Part shown: positions 53,802 through 60,000 of the stretch, piece by piece
How the letters are laid out: every line of letters starts with the position of its first letter
Position numbering within the stretch: position 1 is the first letter of the stretch
Assembly: GCA_949358305.1 (NCBI GenBank)
Contig: OX442314.1
Coordinates: 312,001 to 372,000, forward strand
Length of the DNA: 60,000 bases
From: Strigamia acuminata
Lineage: Eukaryota; Arthropoda; Chilopoda; Geophilomorpha; Linotaeniidae
Direction of reading: 5' to 3'
Notes under the pieces: generated by a model
The model's input: only the letters and a program-made list of their open reading frames with translations
What the model was told of the DNA's origin: nothing
Database searches by the model: none
Program-made: the position numbers and the translations under genes

Positions 53802-55595
53802 ATGTTGAACTTGAATTGTCATTTTCTTCTTGTCTTGACTGTTTTTACATTCACCACAACTATAGCTGAAGAGCAGGTAAGTTCATTTCACTTTCATACA
53901 TACCTGTAAATTGTAATTATACATACCACTGTATTTCTTATTTGTTTTAAGATTTGTAATGTAGAAGATAAGACCGTCGATGTAGTATGTAAACTTTTGG
54001 GCAATGCATTTACTCAAGACAATGGCAAAGTATATTTCAAACTAAAAAGTCTAATTAAACTAATTAAACATTTTTGGGGGGTTAATAATTTGTCGCCAAT
54101 GAATCGTACAGGTTTAAGCACATTAGGAAGTTACATTGTATTGGTAACGATATAATGTATAAAGCATCATGCAGCTTCCATATTTTCCCCTAGCAACGGT
54201 TGGCCAGGTAATCAACAATAAAGGATTTTCACTTCTGTTAGTGAAGTGAAAAAAAAAGAATGAGGTTTAGGCACAAACCTTGGCTTTGTGACCAGCTGCC
54301 CCCACAGTCTGTGTCACTTTCGCTGCAACACACGGCGCTTCCACAGCTCTCGCGCACCTCGTGTGTTTCTCGTGCGAACCTGGCGCGGTCTCCTGCACCA
54401 GGTGGAGCTGTTGGTCGTTGGCTTTGCCAATTGGGAACCGGAAGTGCCCCTTCCGGAAGTGGTGGACCCAACAGTAAGGAAGTCAGTTGTTTTCTGGATC
54501 AGCATGGCAAACGGTCGTTCTCCAACCTTCTTCCCATGCCTGATGGCAAGAGAGACTCTAACGATTGGCGCGGCTATGCTGTCGCCCGTTGGGACCTGAG
54601 CGTCCAATACGGCGTGTTTGTCGCATGTTCCTAAGAACGTTGCGACGACGCGGTACAAACTGCATTCACCGATCTCACGTGTCATGGCGATCTCAAAATT
54701 GCCGTGACGCGTGGTCAAATCAGGAATGGCGGCAAGGCCGCCATTACACTTGAGAAATACACCTTGAGACACCATATCATGCCCCTAGACAACAATAAAG
54801 CAATAACCAAAACCTAAACTTGCGTCTTTTGTGTATTTCGTGGGATTTATCATCGTGTGTGTTGCGTCTAGCGCCTCGTGGCTCTCCCCTGACCATGTGG
54901 CGTCTGTCCGAACACTCACAGCTTGTTATTTTGCATCCGGACAAGAAAGATACAAAAGGAACACAACTCACTTATTAATTCATAAAATGATTAAAACTAT
55001 TGCACTTATTGCAGATTAGCAAATATGTCTGTGGATGTGTAACCGCCTTCGTGAAAAGAAATGTAATTACCAGCAAGAAAATCTTGTCTAAACATGTCAT
55101 GCAAACTTCATTTTTAATTTTAATTCAGATTATCTATTGCGATGCAAAAGATTACGACTTTTCGCCTGCACCGATGTGTGCAGAACTATTTCAATCCGTA
55201 AGTTCAACTATCTTTAATTGAACGATTTCTCTTGAGCAACAATTTTGGTATTTAATTAGAAAGAGTTTGAGAAAGTGGTTAGCAGCAACAACTCGCTTTT
55301 CTACAATTTCTTTGTGGATGTTCTATTCAAAAAGGTGTTTAAAGTTTGCGATGAAGAAAATGAAGACAAGATAATAACAGCTGCAAGAGCCATTATTGAA
55401 CCAGGAACAATTTCAAAAGTCATAGGTAGTAAATGCCACATGTTTATCCTAATCTACGTTATTATGTAGTTACTAGTTTATTTATTTTTTATCTCAGAGG
55501 GCACGGTAGAAAAGTCTTTTGCATCTAAAACAGCAGAGATGCTTGTGAATTGTTACAAGCAAGTTGTGCAGTTGGCTGCGGAGTCCAAAAATTAA
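53802..55595 (+). CDS. Small secreted Cys-rich helical protein, family unknown
   Basis: Six exons (53802-53876, 53952-54029, 55015-55062, 55129-55197, 55260-55425, 55498-55595), all GT-AG with consistent phases, give 177 residues. The start exon follows an acceptor (catatttcag), so a non-coding first exon is likely upstream. Residues 1-21 form a signal peptide (hydrophobic HFLLVLTVFTFTTT, then IAEEQ). The mature part has eight Cys (in ICN, VVCK, YVCGC, IYC, MC, VCDE, NCYK) and is predicted helical, so it is probably disulfide-bonded and extracellular. I recognise no family; the even Cys count and helices recall saposin-like folds, without a firm match. An AATAAA lies about 50 bases after the stop. 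Intron 2 contains an inverted copy of a repeat (54250-54803). Confidence 0.82.
54250..54803 (-). repeat. Unidentified dispersed element, copy 2 (in intron of the secreted-protein gene)
   Basis: On the minus strand it shares gctttattgttg(t/a)ctaggg, gctcaggt(c/t)cca(a/g)(c/t)ggg and cagctccacctgg blocks with 52031-52500 in the same order. It holds a 153-codon open frame (54775-54314) with TGDSIAAPIVRVSLAIRHG, unlike any family I know. The copy here is the longer and more open one, suggesting the element once encoded a protein. Confidence 0.5.
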
Positions 55596-55721
55596 ATTTT
55601 GTTTGATTAAAATGCTTGATATTTTAGCTTTGTGCATGCAGAAATAAAATCAAGAATAGATTGTGTGACAAAGCCTTTTTACTTTCATTCACAATTTTAA
55701 AGTTACTTCCGGTATACAGTA

Positions 55722-56277
55722 GGTGCATTCAATATCAATAAGGAGAAGTGACTTCTCCTTAAGTTGAAAAAATAAGTCATTTGAAAGAAGTGACTTATGT
55801 TTGAACGCGCTTATTATTAAACTTAAGTGTTTGACTTCTGTCAAGAAGCATGCGGCCGCAACAATGTCAATCTCGCATTCGTAAAAAAAAAATATGTGCT
55901 CTAAAATTCTAAAAACCACATGCATCTCTTTTTCTTGTGTTAATTAGAAGTTCATGTGGTTTTTAGAATTTTAGAGCACATATTTATTTTGTTTTAGGCA
56001 AAAAAAATCCTTTCGGCAATGAGCGAATAAGATCGGAAAAGATGGCGGCCAAAAATTTCCAAAACGAGGCGAAACCAGGCGATATGCGCATGCGCATCAT
56101 TATTTAAGTCACTTATTGTTAAGAAGAAGTAACTATTTTCTCACTTCTCCTTCTTTCACTTATTTGACTTCTTTCAAAACGACTTATCAGAGATATGACA
56201 CAAAAGTCGTCATATCCGGTTGTGAGAAGTCAAATAAGTGAAAGAAGTCACTTCTCCTTATTGATATTGAATGCACC
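55722..56277. mobile_element. 556-bp TA-flanked MITE with long inverted ends
   Basis: GGTGCATTCAATATCAATAA and the following ggagaagtgactt are perfectly mirrored at the right end (to 56277), about 33 bp. Each side is flanked by TA (55720-55721, 56278-56279), as in Tc1/mariner-related MITEs. Subterminal ggagaagtgacttctcc and gaaagaagtgactta phrases are repeated and inverted. No coding frame. A near-consensus NRF1-type TGCGCATGCGCA lies at about 56085-56096. Confidence 0.85.
55891..55984. repeat. Hairpin nested in the MITE, perfect 32-bp arms
   Basis: 55891-55922 and 55953-55984 are exact inverted copies (aatatgtgctctaaaattct...), with a 30-base loop. Confidence 0.9.
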
Positions 56278-57307
56278 TAGTATCTTCAGCAAGGGTGCAA
56301 AGATGGGAGCGAGAAGACGGAAGAAGCAAAACTACATGTGAATGCCTCGATTTCTACCAGCTGAACAGCGACATCTTGCGATATTATTTATAAACTATAG
56401 GCACACTAAACAAGACAGGGGGACTGATTGTGGGTCATCTGCCAGAAAATAGATAAAAATTTACTATTTACCGACAGAAAAGATCGTCTTTTTTACCGTA
56501 TCTGCGACAATAAACAATAAACAATAAACAATAAAAAAAATTGAATTTCTTTTGAAATTTTCAGAAACTTTCAGAAAATTTTAGGTTATAAAGCTCACTA
56601 TTAGGTCCAAAAACTCACTTTTAGGCAAAAAAACTCACTTTTAGGCCAAAAAAAACAACTCACTTTTAGGTCAAAAAAACCCACTTTTAGGCCAAAAAAC
56701 TCACTTTTAGGCCAAAAAACTTACTTTTAGGGCACAAAACTCACTTTGAGGCCATTATCGAACAGAGAACTATACTCTTGTTCGACTCAAAAGGGTGGCC
56801 TTCTCCCATTGGCTGAGCCGCATTACTCCTAACTCCAGTCCGTATTACTATACCACTAGGAGAAGTAGTTTTTGATTTTATTATGTTTTGTGATTGCTAC
56901 AAGTATTACCATTTAAGTTGATATAATTTTGATTATTTTTATTAAAAAATGTTACTTCCTTTTATGAAATTAAGTTCTATGCACATATAAATGCAAAACT
57001 CAAGTTTGTTCTGTTGATTGGTTGCTTTGTCTGGAAAGCACGTAATTTTGAAATTGTGGCCGTTACCTAGGCAATCGATTACAATGTCTGTACATTGTAA
57101 TGCATTTCTGGTGTTTGGGTCTATATTTTTGGATCATTACATGGTAGTTGTGAGTTGTGACCCCCTTATTAAAACATAATTTATCATTTACTCACACTTT
57201 GGGAAGTGGGTGCTTTGCCTGAAAGTGTTTATGACACTTGAAAGTCAGCCTTTTTGATCTAAGTTTCCAGTAGGTCATTTTGAATTTGGTGATGGTTTTA
57301 AAAGTTT
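56278..57307. other. Intergenic; degenerate tandem repeat and one foldback arm
   Basis: 56583-56755 has about eight units of aaaactcacttttaggcc. 56770-56822 carries tatactcttgttcgactcaa to ctcccattggctgagc, an unpaired arm related to the foldback at 59823. The rest is AT-rich with no gene seen. Confidence 0.55.
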
Positions 57308-59298
57308 GTTAGTTTATTTATTTATTTATTTATTTATTTATTTGAGAGACACTCCAGTGGAGTAAGATACAGGTAATTATGAAAGAGCTTGTTGGTCTAA
57401 TAGGTGTTTGCCTATACGCTTATGAAAGTGACGGCAGTGGAAACGACACTTCGAGGCAGCACAGTCAAAGACCGTAGTGCGGAGGTAGATGGGAAGATCG
57501 TTCCAGAGTGACGTCCATCTATGTGGGAATGTCTTGCGTAGGAAGGTCGTTCGCTCCATCGTGATCTCGAACTTATGGCGACGAGACGTCCGGGTATCCA
57601 CGTCTGAGTGGTAGAATTCCGTAATGGTACTAGTATGAGCAGGATGATCAGCATTCCGGAGGACGTCTGCTATGGCTAAGAGATCAAGAAGCAGGAGGAG
57701 GTTGTCCAAAGTCAGGATACCGAACTCGTTGCGCGCCGGGGTGATATGGTTGCGATCGTAACGGTTGAAGGCGTTGCGGATGACCGCGTTGTACGCCTTA
57801 GCGAGAGAGAACTTGAACCGGCGGGCCGTCGAGTTCCAAATCGACGAGGCATAGGTGATGACGGGGTAAATCTTGGATTTTATGTAACTAATCATTTCTG
57901 TGCGGGACAGGACTCGGCGCAGGTGTTTCACCATGTAGGCTGACCGGGTAAGGAATAAAGTTAAATGGCGGATATGAGGGCCAAAGGTGAGATGTGGGTC
58001 GAGGATGAGTCCCAGGACTGTAATCTGTTCAGTGGGGTAAGGTACAACACCCCTCGAGGGTCGCTTGAAGCACAGAGTTGAGGTTTTTTCCTGGTTGAGA
58101 CCCATGTCATGTTTTGAGTACCAGTCGGCAAGGAGGGCCAAGTCTGGGGCAAAACAGGGCTGGGCAGACGGCTCCTGGTTTGCCACGGCAACCTGGGTCA
58201 AGAAGTTGTCGTCTACATAGGACCGGATACGCGACTGAATGGGAAGTGACAGGACTGGTGCCGCTGCTGAATTATACAGTAGGGGACCAGTGGTGGTGCC
58301 TTGGACAACTCCACGAGTGATAGAGTAGTCGGTCTGGGATAAGTCATTGGCTATGTGGAAATTTCTGTCCGAGAAGTAGGAGGCGAAGAGTTTAACAGGT
58401 CTAGGGCCGATGCCGTGGTTTCGGAGACAATCAAGGACGTAGCGTTGGGGAGGGGTGTCGAATGCCTTCGATACATCAGTTTTAGCAAGGTGAAGGACTT
58501 TAGACACGTCACAGCAGTGGATGATGTCGAGGTAGAGCGCGGCAATTAGCTGCTGGGCGCTCGATCCAGGACGAGTATCGTATTGGGTAGAGGGGGAGTG
58601 GCGCGAGAGAGTTGGACGAATTTGCATAAGGATGGTGTGGTCAGCAATCTTGCACAGTGGGGGAAGGGACAAGATGGGCCTAAAGTTCTTGATATAATTT
58701 TTGTCACCGTTTTTATATATGGGGGGTGACTACGACATGCTTCCAGACAGTAGGATATATGGAGGTGTCGATGATTGAGTTGAGTATATTTGTAAGCGGG
58801 AGTACAATGGCGAGAAGTATTTTCTTGATGGCAATACCCGGAACACGATCATGGGAGTGCCTGGACGAGAGATTTATCCTAAGGGCGGCCAGATACACGT
58901 CAGCGGGGGTAACATAATTGAAATCAAGAAACGTGGGTGGGGAGGGTGGGGCAGTTTCTGTGTAATTGCTAGTAGTGACAATAGTGGGCATAATCAGTTA
59001 GAGCGGTAGGTGAATTGGGGAGTTCGACCGCAGCAGTACGGGTGCTGATTAGACGCCAAAAGTTTCTCGATGCCATGACGGCCCTACGCTTGTTGCGCTT
59101 GACCATGGCTTTAAAGTGGCGGCGGGCAATTTTATAATTTAGGGGGTGTGTGGAGCGATAACAATATGCATGCGTTTTCCTCTTTTGTAGAGTGGTGAGT
59201 TCGATGGTCCACCATTGCTTAAGTTTAGTTCGAGATTTGGCCTTGGGAGGGGCGAATTTAGCAAGGATGTTGGTTATCTCATGGTAGTTCGCGAACAA
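57308..59298 (-). mobile_element. 5'-truncated LINE (non-LTR retrotransposon)
   Basis: On the minus strand it ends in an AAATAAAT tail (57308-57342 on the plus strand as tttattta repeats). It carries the reverse transcriptase region of ORF2 but no endonuclease or ORF1, and it stops abruptly near 59290 where a foldback repeat begins. Frameshifts show it is an inactive copy. Confidence 0.88.
57377..59298 (-). pseudogene. LINE reverse transcriptase, frameshifted
   Basis: The upstream part (59298-58972) encodes a basic linker (WWTIELTTLQKRKTHA), followed in another frame by the pre-palm region (58991-58713; VPGIAIKKILLA, TVWKHVVVTPHI). A slip near the C-run at 58724-58730 moves the frame to the palm: PIYKNGDKNY, FRPILSLPPL, TDVSKAFDT, GVVQGTTTGPLLYN and the catalytic YVDD in RSYVDDNFL. 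It ends with a conserved C-terminal region (FPHRWTSLWNDLP) and TAA at 57377. The usual GxPQGS motif is altered to GVVQGT, which is either decay or a lineage feature. I did not assign a clade. Confidence 0.85.
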
Positions 59299-59786
59299 AG
59301 ATCGCGAACTAGCTAGTCTAAAAGTGAACTATAGTTCACTTTTCTAAGTGAAGTTTGAAGCAAACGTGAACGAAGTTCGCGTTCACTTTGTTAAGTTCTT
59401 AAAATATAAATAAATCAGTGATTGTGTTGGAAGGAAGTTTCTAGGGGCTGTTGTATTAGTCACTCAATTTGACAATTAAATTTTTTCGATAATTTTTTAA
59501 TTTCAAATTCAAATTCGAAATTTACAAAATGACATTTCTAGTGGACGTATCATCAACATTTTGAAAATGTTGATGATACGTCCACTAGACGTTTTATGTG
59601 ACAGCCAATCAGAAAATTTTGAAAATTTTGAAAAGTGAACTGAACTATTGGTTCAAGTTCGCGAACTAGAACTTAGTTCACTTTGAAAAAATTTGTAGTG
59701 AACGCGAACTAGAACTAGTTCACACGGTGATGAACGCGAACTTGAACTAGTTCGCGATTTGATGAACGAGATACAACACTGTGGAT
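59285..59786. repeat. Foldback element built of GAACTAGTTC / GTTCGCGAAC motifs
   Basis: Many inverted copies of aagttcgcgaacta and gaactagttc occur. They include a perfect 24-bp palindrome aaaagtgaacta/tagttcactttt at 59320-59343. The right end reads gaacgagatacaacactg, which inverted (CAGTGTTGTATCTCGTTC) has a hAT-like CAG start. The left end is unclear because it merges with the LINE. Confidence 0.55.
59537..59589. repeat. Near-perfect 53-bp palindrome (26-bp arms, 1-base centre)
   Basis: 59537-59562 and 59564-59589 are exact inverted copies (tctagtggacgtatcatcaa...), separated by a single G. It lies inside the foldback element. Confidence 0.9.
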
Positions 59787-59822
59787 TTTGGCTGTTTTAG
59801 ATGTCCATTGCGTTTACTAGTA

Positions 59823-59972
59823 TATACTCTTTCCAAACTCAAGAAGAGCCCTGGAAACTGGGCTCCCATTGGCCGAGCTATCTCACTAGTGTAGCAGTAG
59901 TTGCATTGCAGTTCCAAGTAGGCCAATGGGAGCCCAGCTTCCAGGGCTCTTCTTGAGTTCGGAAAGAGTATA
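59823..59972. repeat. Fold-back repeat with 52-bp arms and promoter-like motifs
   Basis: Arms 59823-59874 and 59921-59972 match with two differences and a 46-base spacer. Each arm, read outward, has ggccaatggg (CCAAT box) and about 40 bases later a TATA-like end (gagtataaaa on the plus strand, gagtatatac on the minus strand). The layout resembles two divergent promoters. The window ends 28 bases after the right arm, so any downstream gene is not visible. Confidence 0.75.
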
Positions 59973-60000
59973 AAAGCAGTAACAACCGAAACTTTGAACG

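Noticed and set aside
54314-54775. 153-codon minus-strand frame as a host gene
   Set aside because: Blocks of it recur at 52031-52500, so it belongs to a repeat; no splice-supported gene model.
57746-58549. Plus-strand frames opposite the LINE
   Set aside because: Antisense shadows of the reverse transcriptase frame.
1-60000. tRNA genes
   Set aside because: No stretch with a convincing B-box (GGTTCGAnTCC) plus acceptor pairing was found; tRNA-like bits at 1147 and 19404 are retrotransposon primer sites.

Overview
The window reads as nuclear DNA of an animal, probably an arthropod. Its genes have several short GT-AG introns, short TTAGG-type arrays occur in three places, and most of the sequence is transposable elements. 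I cannot name the species. No bacterial operons, CRISPR arrays or tRNA genes were seen.

Layout. Positions 1-8990 hold a stack of nested elements. An old MULE-type relic carrying a RING-finger gene fragment received a copia element (A). Copia A was then broken by a second copia element (B, 696-6460) and by an intact MULE DNA transposon (6821-8749). Around 9.7-10.8 kb lie minisatellites and a terminal coding exon split by a 148-bp hAT-type MITE. From 12.0 to 20.0 kb a six-exon host gene lies on the minus strand. Its first splice donor was hit by a complete BEL/Pao element (13574-19945). From 20 to 26.5 kb there are MITEs, foldback repeats, unidentified structured repeats and a second copy of the RING-gene fragment. 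A complete gypsy-type element fills 26542-41188, with 1426-bp LTRs, gag, pol and a third unknown ORF. An internally deleted MULE follows at 42.6-43.7 kb.

The best-preserved host genes come next: an EPHX4-like alpha/beta hydrolase (minus, 44452-46554), divergently arranged with an ADCK1-type UbiB kinase-like gene (plus, 47161-51310), and a six-exon gene for a small secreted Cys-rich protein (53802-55595). The end of the window holds a TA-flanked MITE, a 5'-truncated LINE and foldback elements.

All three complete LTR elements have LTR pairs in which I found no difference on reading, plus matching target duplications, so they look recently inserted. The most unusual signals are these. (1) A young copia element keeps gag, protease and integrase in one open frame but has lost reverse transcriptase. 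(2) The gypsy element has a textbook -1 frameshift signal between gag and pol, a chain of covarying hairpins in its LTRs, and a spliced third ORF of unknown function in the env position. (3) The minus-strand host gene has its first splice donor duplicated by the BEL insertion, another splice donor buried in a perfect 26-bp hairpin, and an in-frame UGA followed by an open membrane-anchor-like tail. All calls come from reading the sequence; no database search was possible.
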